Assembly (NCBI GenBank): GCA_033060915.1
Contig: CM065379.1
Coordinates: 34,325,318 to 34,389,317 of the forward strand
Reading direction: 5' to 3'
From: Euryodendron excelsum
Lineage: Eukaryota > Streptophyta > Magnoliopsida > Ericales > Pentaphylacaceae
Length of the DNA: 64,000 nucleotides
Translations under genes and position numbers: made by a program
In this document: piece after piece, positions 46,801-58,243 of the stretch
Layout: the number at the start of each line of letters is the position of its first letter
How positions within the stretch are numbered: the first letter of the stretch is position 1
Notes under the pieces: generated by a model
What the model was told of the DNA's origin: nothing
Seen by the model: the letters and a program-made list of their open reading frames with translations, nothing else
The model's database searches: none

Positions 46801-49223
46801 AATCTCTTTCCTAAGAAACTCTCTCCAATAATCTTCTTCTAAGAATCTTTCTAAAAAAACTCTCTTTCCAAAATCTTTCTTCTAGAAACTCCTCTCTAGG
46901 ATTTCCTTCCAAAACCTCGTTTCCAAAAACACACTTTCCAAAAACTCCTTTTTTAAAATCTCTTTCCAAAAACTCTATCTTCAAATTCACTTTCCAAAAA
47001 CTCCTCTCTAGGATTCCCTTCTAAAAATCTTCGTTTCCAAAAAATACACTTTCCAAAAATTCCTTTTCTTGATGCCCAAGTCAAGCCTTAGAGCTAACAA
47101 TTAAGAAACCCTAATTTTCTTTCTAAAAACATGGTTTTCAAACTTGCCTTAAAATCTAGGTTCCCAAAACTTCCTATTTTCTACGTCAAAACTATACACT
47201 TCCAAATCTAGGGTTTCTAGAAACTTCATTTTCCAAATCCTTGTCAATCCTACCTTCCCTTTAGGAAACCAATTCCAATCTTCCCATTTAGGAAATTAGA
47301 TACAATCTTTCGTTTCTGGAAACAAAATCAAACACTTCTTCTTAGAAACAAAATCCAATCCCTTCCTAATCCAACTCTTTCCTAACTCAACTCCTTCCTA
47401 ATCTCCTACTATCTCAAATCTTAACTTTCCAAAACTTGAACACAAAAATCTTTCCCAAATTTTAAAATTTAACTTTCAAATCTTTCCTAATTCTACCCCT
47501 TTCCAAATCTTAACTTTCCAAATCCAAGTTTTCAAATCTTTCCTAAACTCAACCTTTCCTAATCTCAAGGTTTTCTAAAACTCAAACTCTAAAACTTCCT
47601 AAATCCTAAACTTTCTAAATTCGAAACTTTCAAACTCTAAAATTTCCTAAGTTCTAAACTTTCCTAAACTTCAAATCTTTGAAAGTCTAAACCTTTCCTC
47701 ATTCCAACCTTTCTTAATTCCACATCCTTTCCAAATTTTGACTCCCAAATCTAGATTTTCAAATCTTTCTAAAACTCAAACTTCGAATCTTCCAAAAATT
47801 CTAAAGCTTTCTAAATTCAAATCTTTCCTAATTTAAAATCTTTCTAAAATTCTAAGCTTTCCAAATTCAAAACTTTCTTAAGTTGAAACTCTCCAAATTC
47901 TAAACCTTTCTTAAACTAAACTTTTCTTAATTCAAAACATTTATAAATTCAACACTTTGCTATTTCAAAAACTTTCTAAATTTGAAACTTTCTTAAGTTA
48001 AAACTTTCCTAAATCAAAATTTTCCTAAAGTAAAACCTTTCCTTTTTCAAAACTTTCCTAAGTTAAAACTTCCCTAAACCAAAACTTTCCTAAAATGAAA
48101 ACTTTCCTAATTCGAACTTTTCCTAATTCGAATCTTTCCTAATTCCAAGTTTCTTAACCTTCCAAGTCCAATATTCAAGTCAATTCTTTTCTAAATCAAA
48201 TCCAATCTTTCTTTTCTAAGTTCCTAAGTCTAGGTTTCCTAAAACCAAGTCTTGCAAAATCAATCTTTTCAAATCTTCCAATCAAAGTCCAAATTTCCCT
48301 ACTCTTCCAATTCCAATCCAAATTCCAATTTCAACTCTTTTCCAAATCAACTCTTCTATTTTCAATCGGACTCTTGTCCGAACTACGATTGACTTGATTC
48401 CTCCAAATGGGTACCATCTTCAAACCCTCATGAGTGCGGTCTTCACATTTTTCAAATTTTCAATTCCACAACCTCTTTCAAATCTCTAATTCTACAATCT
48501 TCTTCAATCTCCAATTCCATATCTATTTCAAATTTCCAATTCCAAAAATCTATTTTCAAATCTCCATTCTCAATTTCTAAAACTTTTCAATTTCAAATCT
48601 ATCCTTTCAAATCTCTCTTCTAAAATCAAATCAAATTCTTCTATTCCCAAATCTATTTTCAAATCAAGTCTTTCTTTTGCACTTGCATATTATGCAGCAT
48701 ATCTTTTTAAATATTGGTTTATAAAGTGGATAGGATTGAACATTAGTTAGTTAAAGACTCTCATAGGTGAATCTAGGGTAGATTGACATGTAAGTACCGA
48801 AAGGGCAGGGTAGGGTGATGGCTTAGTGCGTCTTCCCTACACGTAACCAACCTCCGAACCTAGGATCATTGTTTTCATAGACCAAAACAGAGTTATTTTC
48901 AAAAAAGGGCTAAATGTTTTCCAAAGGTTGCCAAACAACCTGTTTTTCTTAAAAACCCTCTCTTGAGGTGATATTTTCAAAACCTTTTTTCAAAAACCCT
49001 AAGTGTAGTCTTTGGATTATGCTTAGTTTTTAAGTGATCTAACTCACCTTAATCAAGTTAGGTGGCGACTCCAAATCTTTTCTAAAAACCCTTTATTCAA
49101 ACCAATTTTCAATTCCAACCTAGTCGCACTCATTCTTCTAGGAGGGTGAGTTCTAACGAGAGAGTACAGCATTTTTTTCGCTTGTGTGTGTATTCCTCGA
49201 GTGCAAAAAATCTAGGCACGACA
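43891..49223 (+). mobile_element. S3: solo LTR of the Tat family inside LTR_B
   Basis: 5,333 bp, TGTGAGCACCCC to GGCACGACA, flanked by ATAGA at 43886-43890 and 49224-49228. It includes a 111-bp tandem repeat in U3 (44096-44375), GAGTA..TACTC and GAGTG..CACTC dyads (about 44696 and 44813), GGCGCC palindromes (about 45615-45672), TATA (45689-45698) and the usual array. It ends in CGACA, whereas S1, S2 and P end in CGATA. Confidence 0.92.
44096..44390. repeat. 111-bp tandem repeat in the U3 of S3
   Basis: The marker GTCTT(T)TCCGA-like falls at 44100, 44211 and 44322, exactly 111 bases apart, with a partial unit at 44369. Each unit contains a GTCTT..AAGAC hairpin followed by GGTAAG. Confidence 0.85.
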
Positions 49224-51150
49224 ATAGAAATAGAGATAGTTAAGGTTTTTGAAAAATGATGATGAACATGAAAATGGAGTCAAGCATGCAAAACATGAAC
49301 ATGGTAACCATATGCAAAAAAGGGGGTCATGAAATCATACAAGGCAAGAGGCCACACCAAATTGCAAGGTGCTCTGAGGTCATACCATCTTCAAGTTGCC
49401 ATATGAAAGATCCCCCTACACGATGGCTCTCACAAGCTTTGCTCTTGGCATGACCTAGGAGCTCACTTATTTCAAGCATACAAGAAATGGGGGTGGAAGA
49501 TGGGGGTTAAAAGAGAAGAGTAGTCCAAGTGGACTAAGAGGGAGAAGAGAGAAGGGGGAGGGATATAAATCAAAAGGGAATACCACATTTGTCTTCAAAC
49601 CACTTTCAAGCTTCCATGGATGATTGTCTTGAACTTGAATGGTCTTGGAGAGGCTTGAAGGGGCAAAAAAATGGCTCTTCTATGGCATTGGAAGCCTTGT
49701 AGATGGATTGTACAGGCTAGAGAAAGGTTGAATCTAACTTAGGTGCTTGGAGGGTGAGGTGTATAGAGAATTTTGGAGTTCTAAGACTATTTTTGCAAAG
49801 CTTCGCTACTGTTTTGGATTTTGGAATATGCAGAGGGGGAGGCCTATATTTATAGGCAATTTTCTAAGAGCTGGCGCCTGTACTACATGCGCCTAGGCAA
49901 TTTTTTCCCTCGGACATTAGCACATGCGCTAATACTGTTTCATTGGTTGAATGCCACGTGGCATGCTCTGTATTGACTTAACTTAGGAAGTAAATAAAGT
50001 TTTGATCGATTTGATCTCAATCTGAGCGCATGTAGCATACGTTCTACCAGCGAAAACTTTCGTGTTAACTTTGCCTCAATAATTGTGTAATTTGGGAAAG
50101 ATTCAGGAAAATTGGTCACATCCATGATGTTCTCCTATTGTTTCTCAAGAACGGAGAACTTTTAGGGAGCTTTAAAGGTGTTTGGAAGAGTGAGATATCT
50201 CTTTGAGAAATGTGTATGAAAAGATATTTTTACGGAGCGTCTATGATACAATCCACAGATGCTCAAAAGTAGTAGTCTTTGGGCTACGTGAATAGGGCCT
50301 TTGGCGGTTGATCTATCCAATCGGACCATACCGATGAAAAGTGCTCTAAAAATTTGAAATTTTCTAATTTGCTCATTTTCTCAAGTCATTTGATGCTGCA
50401 TTATAATTAGGGAATTGGAGGAAAAGACAACCCTAGCGGAGCGTTTGTGAGATGCTTTAAGGGTTTCTGAAAGTGGCAATTTTTGAGCTATGCAATTGGG
50501 GGCTTCGTGAAGCGATCTATTCAATCGAGCGATATCGATAAAAGACCTATGGATGAGCTTCTGAGAATTTCTTGATTTACGCATTTATCAAGTTGTTTGT
50601 CTGTGTGTTATAATCAAGAAATTAGGAGAACATACAACCCTAGCAGAGCGTTTGTGAGATGCTCAAGGGACTTTCTTTGACTTGGAAGTGTTTGGAGTTA
50701 GGTTATCACCTTGGATTGGTCATAGGCATATAATAGGGTATGCCGGTGTGGTTTCGAGAAGCACTTGGGCTACCAAGGGTAAAATGGTAATTTTGATTGA
50801 AATTTGTCAAAAAGGGTCAAGATAGGTTAGGATGGCATTCTAAACATACTAGACTATTTGGGGACAGTCCTGAAAAGTGTATTTACCATGTGGAGGGATT
50901 TGTACTGTGCTGGGTTGCCTAAGGACAAAATGATCATTTTGATAAGAGTTGACCGGAACGGGACCGGATTGGTCAGGATGGGGTATTGAGTATACCTAAT
51001 TGCCTAAGAACATTTTGGAAGGATGGAATTACCATCTTGAGGAATTTTGAACTTTCTTAAAGACGTGCCTAGAGGCCCAAAGGGCAAGTTTGGTCATTTT
51101 TCACCGAGACAAGCTAGTAGGCACCAGTGTTGACCTAAGTGTTGGTTCAC

Positions 51151-51507
51151 GAGACTGGCCCTGTCTTGGAAAGCTACTTGTGCGGTGTTGGTCCCTGAAA
51201 CCACCCAGTCTTAGAGAGCTACCTATGGGGTGGTGTTGGTTATTGAGATCACCTGATCTCATAAAGTTACATGGAGGGTGGTGTTACTTCCTGAGATCGC
51301 CCGATCTCAGAAAGCTAACTGTAGGGTCACGTTGGTCCTTGAGATCTCCTAGTCTCGGAGAACTATCGGATAAAAGACATTCTACATTGGTGGGCTAATA
51401 GGCACCAGAAGTGAACCATCTGGAATTTGATAAGGTGTTAGTCTCCAAATCGCCCGATCTTAGGAAGCTACCCGGATGGCGTTGGTTCTCGAGACTGCCC
51501 GATCTCA
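51151..51507 (-). repeat. About 48-bp dyad repeats in the U3 of LTR_B
   Basis: Units at about 51151, 51195, 51244, 51292, 51340, 51443 and 51490. The best, at 51292-51309, reads TGAGATCGCCCGATCTCA, a 7-bp inverted arm around four bases. It occupies the same U3 zone as the S1 array but uses a different dyad. Confidence 0.8.
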
Positions 51508-51698
51508 AAAGGCTGCTTGGAGTGCCTATAGGCAATATAGCCTTTTCAGCTTTAATTGGGCATTACGGACCTGGTAAATGACCAGTTGATTAGATTGGAG
51601 TTTGAAAGAGCCGGCCTAGGCTCATATTTGTTGTGATGTTTAAAACTAGATCCGATCGGTTCAGAGATTGCTGAGCAGGCAAAAATGGAGTGCTTACA

Positions 51699-52080
51699 AT
51701 AATCACCCTTGGATAGCTAGAGACTCTCTCTTATGGCTACTTACTCACTATTCCCCCCCCCCTGTTTGTTTTTTGTAAGTTTTCACTCTCCCTTTTCATT
51801 CTCTCCTTTTTCAGTCCCAGCTCTGTTACTTTTGCACCATAGTGTTCTTATAGATTTTCACCAGGTCAATAGTTTTTGCCCTTTTTTTTTTCTTTCTCTC
51901 TTGGGCATTCTTGAAACCTACATCCATTCCTTATTTCCATTTTTCCTTTTTATTTTTCTTTTGATCCATTGTGGGCGGTGGTCACTAGGTCAGGTTTTTT
52001 CAAAGGAAAGTAATCGGCTCAATTGGGTTTTGCAAGGGGATGCTTTTAACTATATGGTAAAAGAATTGAGAGCCTCTCTT
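51699..52080 (-). other. 3' UTR of fragment N
   Basis: Non-coding; related to the 6600-7000 region of M (TTTTGCACCA and AGGTCAATAG landmarks at 51830-51880). A purine-rich PPT is less clear here than in M or P. Confidence 0.5.
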
Positions 52081-52725
52081 CTTTACAGTCATCACTATCA
52101 TTGCTCTATTAGAGCTTCTGATTACACATAGTAATGCTTTACTAAATCTAAGTTGATGGGTGCTAGGAAGATTTCTTCATCCATCATTGTCAAGATCAAT
52201 GCTCTTCTTTATAGTTAGGGCCAAACTTGCCTTTGGCTTTCTGCTAGATTTGAAGTATCTTTTTAAGAACAATGTCTCCTTTCTTTTTAAAGGATCTAGC
52301 AATGTGTCTTTGATAGCACTGGGCATAGTAGATGGTCATTCTCTTTTTATTACAAATCAATGAGGATGGTGTTGCCCCAGTTAAGACTTTTGCTGAGATT
52401 TTGTATACTATCAATGCAAAGGGCAGCTACTCATGCCAATCCTTGTGGATGTCATTTTTCTTGCGAGGGATTCTATGGATATTTTTTGTTTTGCTACTTC
52501 AATGGTTCTGTTTGCTTGTGGACAGTACATTGTCAAGTTGTGGGGATGGATCTAGAAGGTTTGGTGATGTTTTGCCATTGTGTCATTGTTGAGGATGCAT
52601 TATCTATGATGATGGACTCGGGGAGGTCAAATTTGAAGAGGACTTCTGGAAGTCTTTCGGGTCAAAAGATGCCAAGCTTTAGATACCCTGCAAGTTTTGT
52701 TTCTTTAAAGAAAGAAAGATTTTAG
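52081..52725 (-). pseudogene. Integrase fragment of N (broken)
   Basis: On the minus strand, pieces of a gypsy integrase are visible in changing frames. They are a core segment with TIEVAKQK (the catalytic Glu region, about 52490), an AQCYQRHIARSF and GDIVLKKIL stretch of the C-terminal domain (about 52310-52260), and an ending related to the LDAVKHYYI end of M (about 52150). Multiple stops and frameshifts. It is clearly a paralog of 7595-8356, and the rest of pol is missing. Confidence 0.65.
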
Positions 52726-53295
52726 CATGACAAAGAAAGCTTTTCATTATTAAGAGTCATTTATTCCAGATTAGTCCATTATATACTTGACATTCTACAA
52801 AGTACTTTAACAGACTAATATCAGGGTCTAGGAATATGAGAGGTAGCTCAATTGGCTCTCCCCTTGTTTGATGTAACTGGATAGATCAAACCTTGAGTAA
52901 AGTAAACTAATGTTGGAGGATTAGTGTCTAGGACTGAGAATGGGCCAAATCTTTTTGGGAATGGGCCCATTTGCATCACTCAACTGTCAAGTGATGGGAA
53001 CGGGCTGAATCTTTTTGGGCTGTTGACTCGCGCTTAAAAGCTTAGAAGTTGGAGAGTTCTATTGTAACAATGGATGGGACTGACAGAACTTTGCAAATGG
53101 TGAAGTCCTCTTCTGCATGAATGGTGATGGTCATAACATGGCGCGAAGGTAGTTCCTTAGAGGTAACGTTTTACAGATGGATGACTAGTTCTTCTTACTC
53201 TCCAATATAGGGTAGGCCTCTTCCAATAATTAGGCTTAACCTTACATGATTTTCAATCTAGTGAGATGCTAGAGAAATTCTATGAGTTTAGTTAT
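52726..53295 (-). other. N: remnant of the 5' internal region next to integrase
   Basis: From 53280 to about 52980 it matches P at 25530-25800 in inverted orientation. From about 52980 to 52726 I recognise nothing. The direct join of 5' internal sequence to an integrase core marks a large internal deletion of gag, protease and RT. Confidence 0.5.
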
Positions 53296-54403
53296 GTTTT
53301 TTGACCTAGAAAAAGAAAAAGAAAAATAGAATGCAGTTAGCATGTGGAGTTGAAAGTTTTACGCAGTGCATGTCCTACGGAGGTCCCTTCTTTGACGAAA
53401 TCTAGGCATAATGTTGAGTCTATTTTGGAGGTGGGGTTTTGCCCTTGTATGCAACACAATACCTCTTTGGCATGGGCCAGTTGATGCTTCCTTGTTTAGG
53501 TGATGCCGTCTCATGAACAGAGAGATATTTAGGCCTCTTTTGAGATATGGTTCGATGCATGCCATGAGTCCATAGGGTTAGAGAGACCCTTAGGAATTTG
53601 GGTAGGTTTAATTAACATGAGATTGGATTACTATTTTCTCCCTACGGTTTATTGAATGCATGAGAATGCACTAACTCGAGTTTCTTGGAACTCTTCTCTT
53701 GGAATGGATATGATGCATGAACAAAATCACAGCAAGTATATGAGCATCATAATGATAGTAACGAGCAGTTTAGAAGACCCCCTTTTTGTTCTTGCTTCAG
53801 CCTTTAGATTTTTTAGCCTTGGGAGATGGGGGAGAAGATTAAAGATACAAAACAAAAGAAAAGGTAGTGCCTTGGTTTGAAAGTTTTTATGCAATGCATG
53901 CCTTAGGGGTGCCCCTGCTCTCTAAGGGGAACTAAGCATGATGTGTTGGCTCACTTTTGGAGATGGGAGGTTTGCCCCTGTATGCAGATATCTTACCATT
54001 AGTTGAGAACATACATTCAATCATACATTCATTTGCATAAAATAAAAAAGTATATTGAACTTTGAGTTTAAATACAAGAGAATTGAAGTAAATTTTACCA
54101 GAGGAAAGGGAACATTTTCCTAGGGACTTCCATCTATCTATTTTTACATTTGAAGTTTTAAACTACTCTTGAGTCTTCGGATTTGTCTTATTTAAGTTTG
54201 ATGTTGAGAAAGTCATTGAAAGACTTTATTGTTTGGTTGCCTCTTATTTTCTTGGCAACATTACCTCCGTGAGCATAGAGGGATTGGGGCCCCTCTTTAT
54301 GGAATGACTTGAAATATATGCCATGAGCCCTTAGGGTTGCATGAGAACCCTTAAGATTTTAGTAGGTTTTATGCAAGGGAGAGTGAGCTTGACGCCACGC
54401 TCT
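53296..54403 (-). other. N: leader with two tandem segments
   Basis: Two related segments (about 53340-53870 and 53880-54400) carry the same landmarks as the leader of P. On minus, the TTTTTCTTTTTCTAG acceptor-like site is at about 53296-53311. The copia element cuts it at 54404. Confidence 0.65.
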
Positions 54404-55793
54404 TGTTGGCCCAAAAAGCAATCCAAGAGGAGGGTGAATTGGGTTTTTCAAAACTAATTACAGTTAAGACTAATTAAAATTAATCTAAGCAATGTAACAG
54501 TAATTCAAGGTTTATGCAATACAATATAATCAAGCAAGAAATGAAAGCAAAGCACATAATGAGACACCAAGAATTACTAAAGTTCGACCACAACTTGTGG
54601 TCTACGTCCTCCCCCCAAGATCCCCTTGAAGTCTTCTTCCACAATGCAATATCTAATTACAAGATGGAGGCTATTGAAGTGCCTAGCTCACTCTCCTTGA
54701 AGCTTATACCAAGCTTCAATGTCTTAAGAATTTTGTCCAGGATTTCTCAAACTTACATAAGTGTTTTTCTTAAACTAGAAAACACTCAAACTCTAACTTA
54801 AAAGTATATAGGAAATATACAATTGAAGTACACACTCTCTATAAAGAGTAGATGAGAATTGAATAACTTACTAAAAGCCAACCTTTGAGGATAAAGGGAA
54901 TGTTTTGATTTGCAAGGAATGTTCAGCTCAAGATTATCAAATGTTGAAAGAATATTGTATCTCTTGTCAATAAATGTGCTTCGAGTCTTCTATATAAACC
55001 CCTTCATCAATTTGAGCTGTTGGAGGTGGTTGGGGCTTCATTTAATGCGAGATCAAACCAATACAACTTTTAAAAATATAGCCGTTAAACCCAGGTGTTG
55101 ACACCTCAAGACCATATGTCGACACATTGTGCTTGTCCTTAGTCACTACCTTCTATGTGTCGACTCTTCAAGACCATGTGTCAACACCTGCAGTTACATT
55201 CCTTACGTCTTGCCCTTTGTCTTCATGTGTCGACACCTGTAGTGCATTCTTCAAGTCTTGCCTTCTGGTTTCATGTGTCGATTCCTTGAACTCAAATATT
55301 ATCTTCTATGTTTTTCTTAGCGAACTTTCTTCATATAATTCAAGTTCTTCAAGGGGTGTTCACTTTGGGGTATCAAGAAACTCTTAAATGATCTTCAGTC
55401 AAGTGTAGTAACTTGAAAGAGCTCCAATTTAATTTTGGATAGAATTTTTCCTTGGTGATCAATCTTAAATGATCAATCTTGAATGACCTTTGATGCCTTG
55501 AAGATCATCTTCTTGAATCTCCAATGTATCTTCTAAAAATTTGATGATTTCTTTTTTAAGCGCCTTCAATCTCTTCGAAATCAATTCATTGGATTGATAT
55601 TTGAATAGATGTCATTCTTCTCCATTTCTCATCCTTAGCTTATTGTGCATAAGATTTCTTGTTATATCATAATCTTTGATATACAAAAAGCTATTAAATC
55701 TTTGATTTACTTTCTATTTTTCTGCACATTAAATAAAGACATTAGAAAACTAACATAAAGTTTTGTTATCATCAAAATCAAGGCATTGAGTCA
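54404..55793 (-). repeat. 3' LTR of the copia element
   Basis: 1,390 bp. In the element sense it starts TGACTCAATGCCTTGATTTT (55793) and ends GGGCCAACA (54404). The right LTR (63387-64000) matches it over the visible 614 bp. TATATAG lies on minus at about 54991-54999, with a palindrome cluster upstream at 55093-55285. Confidence 0.88.
55093..55285 (-). promoter_or_regulatory. Palindrome cluster upstream of the copia LTR TATA box
   Basis: Six variants of A(T/G)GTGTCGACAC(C/A)T are present: 55093-55106, 55117-55124 (core), about 55156-55165, 55176-55188, 55225-55237 and 55273-55285. They lie about 95-290 bp upstream of the TATA box in the element sense. They are probably transcription-factor sites; the factor is unknown. 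Confidence 0.65.
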
Positions 55794-56510
55794 ACTATCT
55801 CTCCATTTTTTATGATGACAAAACCTTTGCAAAGTAAGTATGAGATAAAATGAAATAAGCAAAGAGTAGGATTTCATACCAGAAAAATGCTCCCCGTTTC
55901 TTTTATAGTCTTGCAATTGATGCATGTTCCCCCTTTCTTTTATAATGCAAAAATTCTTCAAAGTAATATTATCAAAGCAATCATAGGAGAAGTTATAGAT
56001 TCTCCTCATGTACTATATGCAAATTTTCTCCCCATTAACCATATGCAAATTTTCTTTCCATTAAACAAAAGTCATACATTCAAAAACTAGACATTTGGTA
56101 AGCAGTCAAAGCAAGAGTTAATAGGTAAGCATACACTTAAACAAAAGTCATACAATTAAACCAGACATATGGTAAGCACGATCCTAAAATTATTACCATG
56201 ACTATTCTTCTCCTTTTTGTCAATTCATCAAAAAAAGAAATAAAAGATAGAATTTAGACAGGTACAATAACAAAAAAAACTAAAAATAAGATAATAACTA
56301 TAAATAAAGTAGCAATCCACACATTTATCCATCAAAGCATTAACAACAAACTCATATTTTATTCACAAAAATACTACAAAGGTTCAGACAATTAACATTC
56401 ATAAAATATTACATAAATATTGTCTTTGAGGATGAGACACCATCCTTTGAATATGCAAAAATGAAAATGCAAGAGAGAAAAAGTGAGAGGGAAGGCAAAA
56501 GTGGGTGAGC
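55794..56510 (-). other. 3' UTR of the copia element with multiple polypurine tracts
   Basis: On minus, purine tracts lie at about 56059-56050, 56033-56024 (GGGGAGAAAA), 55944-55927 (AAAAGAAAGGGGGAA), 55906-55890 (AAAAGAAACGGGGAG) and next to the LTR (about 55812-55794). Multiple PPTs are reported for Sireviruses. Two diverged direct repeats (about 56040-56100 and 56130-56180) add to the region. Non-coding. Confidence 0.6.
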
Positions 56511-58041
56511 TTAGTTAGGAGAGGGAGGTGGAAATGGGGTTAGTACAAGAGGGTTTTCTATGGTGTTTGAGAATTTCTTTCTAGGTCTATCTCTCAGCCC
56601 ATATTTATGACCAGAAGAAGGAATTGGAGTATCAGATTCAGTTGCAGAGGAGTTATCTTCTTGGCCTTCTTCCTCTACGCCAGTGTCCTTTTCAGTATTT
56701 TCTTCTGCTTCACCATCTTCACCTTTGTCTTCTTCATTTCCACCTTCTTCTTTATCTTCTTCATTTTCTTCTTTACCTTCTCTTTTATCCTCTTCACTCT
56801 CATTATCCTCTTCCTCCCCTCCCTCTTCTTCTTCTTCAACTTCTTCCATTTTTCCTTTTTCTTTTCTCAAAAACTTCACTTCCTTCTTCAATTCTCTTAC
56901 TTTTCTTTCAATAAACATCATTCTTGTGCTAGCAATGTCTACCTTCTTATTTAATTTTTCTAAGGATTCCATCACTTGTGCCATGAACCCACCATACCAC
57001 CTTCACTTTCCTCAAAATCTTGAACAATGTTTCTTTTGGTACTCCTTCCCTTAGAACTACTCCCTGTTGTGGTCTTTTCTTTGGAGGTCTCACTCTGATG
57101 TGTTTTCTTGGTGGGTTTAGGAGTCCACTTGTTACCTTTCAGAGCATACTCCATCCTTTTGAGAGTGTTTTTATTGTATTCATCACTAATGGACTTTGGG
57201 GTTCTCTTCTTCTCATTCTTCAAATCTATCTTGAAATGTTTAAAGACTTTGGTTAGAAAGATGCCATATGGAAGGCTGATCATGGCTATGGTGGCTTTAA
57301 ACATAAGATCCAATATGAATAAGGGCAAGTCTATTTTACAGTCAATCAAGTAAGCCCATATGAAAAATAATTCTTTTTTAGAAATGTACTCATAGTTTCC
57401 AGCCTTGGAAATAAATATAATGCAAGCAAAGTGATGCACCAATCTAAGTTCAAGAGGCAAGTCATTGGCTAGGGGATGTATACATTCATCCATCTCCTTT
57501 CCATAAAGGACTTTTAATTGTTCCATTCTAGACACATCATCTCTATACACTTCTCCTTCAACTGCAATGCCAAGAATTTCTCTAATAACAATTCTACTCA
57601 AAGTATAAGTGACGCCATTTACATAACTTACAATAGATACATTTCCATATTCTCTTTCAGCATTAGCATAAAAATGGCAACAAGGTTAGGGTACACATCA
57701 TCTCTTAGGGTTATCATAGGTTTCATCCCAAATTTCCTAGCTTTGTGTTCAACTCAAATCTATGCATGTTAAAGAATGTGTAATCGACCCATCTACCATT
57801 GAAAACCTTCCTAAGAGAGAAAGTAGTATTGTACCTCTCTTGGGCTTTGTCTTCACTAAAGTATAACTCATTCCTTTCTAGGGTTGTGGAGGACTGAGAA
57901 TCTCCCTTCTTGTTTTTCTTCTCCTCCTCCTTATCCTTGCTCGATTGCCCCTCGTATTTCCTTTTCTGGCCTTTTTGAGGTTAAGGGGCCAACACATCTA
58001 GGGCTTTCTTGCCCTTTCTTGATTTGTTAGTTTTGGATGCC
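56511..58041 (-). pseudogene. Extra ORF (ORF3) of the copia element, plant-transposon-protein-like, broken
   Basis: This is a sense-strand ORF after pol, the place of the so-called envelope-like gene in Sireviruses. The ATG at 58041 (MASKTNKSRKGKKALD) is followed by a basic region, then a domain resembling the putative plant transposon protein (Transposase_32) family. That domain has an ELYFSEDKAQERY segment, a LVAIF/FYANAE junction and LSRIVIREILGIAVEGE. Its later part, 57601 to 57100, is the best preserved. A coiled-coil-like helix (about 56984-56850) and a Glu-rich tail (EEEEEGGEEEDNESEED) follow, ending at 56511. Breaks: stops near 57981 and 57740, a frameshift in a T5 run near 57672, and another near 56990. 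I see no membrane segment, so an envelope role has no support here. Plus-strand open frames over the acidic tail are shadows. Confidence 0.65.
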
Positions 58042-58090
58042 ATAGGAGGATCAGTAGAGGATGAAAAGTGTTGGGTATGGATCAGTTAGG

Positions 58091-58099
58091 GTTTATATG
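58091..58099 (-). promoter_or_regulatory. TATA-like box in front of ORF3
   Basis: On minus CATATAAACCCTAA lies about 50 bp upstream of the ORF3 ATG. It overlaps an AAACCCTA box. With the palindrome cluster at 58244-58428 it forms a promoter-like arrangement. Inferred only. Confidence 0.35.
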
Positions 58100-58150
58100 G
58101 TGTTAGGATAAGAGATTTGAGGGGCAGTTGGTATTGGTTGGTTTTGGTTC

Positions 58151-58154
<4 letters not shown>

Positions 58155-58188
<34 letters not shown>
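58155..58188. repeat. (AG)17 microsatellite upstream of ORF3
   Basis: A perfect dinucleotide run. On the element strand it is a CT tract between the palindrome cluster and the TATA-like box. Confidence 0.95.
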
Positions 58189-58191
<3 letters not shown>

Positions 58192-58243
58192 AATTTCAAA
58201 TGATTATAAAGTTGGGGTGTTTTAAAATATATGAGCCCGACAT

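Larger units (their letters stand above)
36288..51698 (-). mobile_element. LTR_B: 5' LTR of M (also 3' LTR of N), split by S2 and S3
   Basis: On the minus strand it runs from TGTAAGCACTCC (51698) to CGCGACA (36288). Its pieces are 49224-51698, about 41225-43890 and 36288-36471. Removing S2, S3 and one copy of each target duplication leaves about 5,315 bp, the normal length. It is a diverged subfamily with its own U3 array (51151-51507) and a GGTTAACC-rich repeat (42735-42990). TATA is at 49845-49855. It is followed by the PBS on its 3' side and preceded by integrase and 3' UTR sequence of N on its 5' side. Confidence 0.82.

Noticed and set aside
54514..55387. Plus-strand open frames between N and the copia pol that could be a host exon
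   Set aside because: The region is the copia 3' LTR, matched by 63387-64000.
56607..57054. Several plus-strand open frames with Ser/Phe/Leu-rich proteins that look like membrane proteins
   Set aside because: They are the complement of the Glu-rich tail and coiled coil of ORF3; codons for Glu and Lys read backwards give Leu, Phe and Ser.
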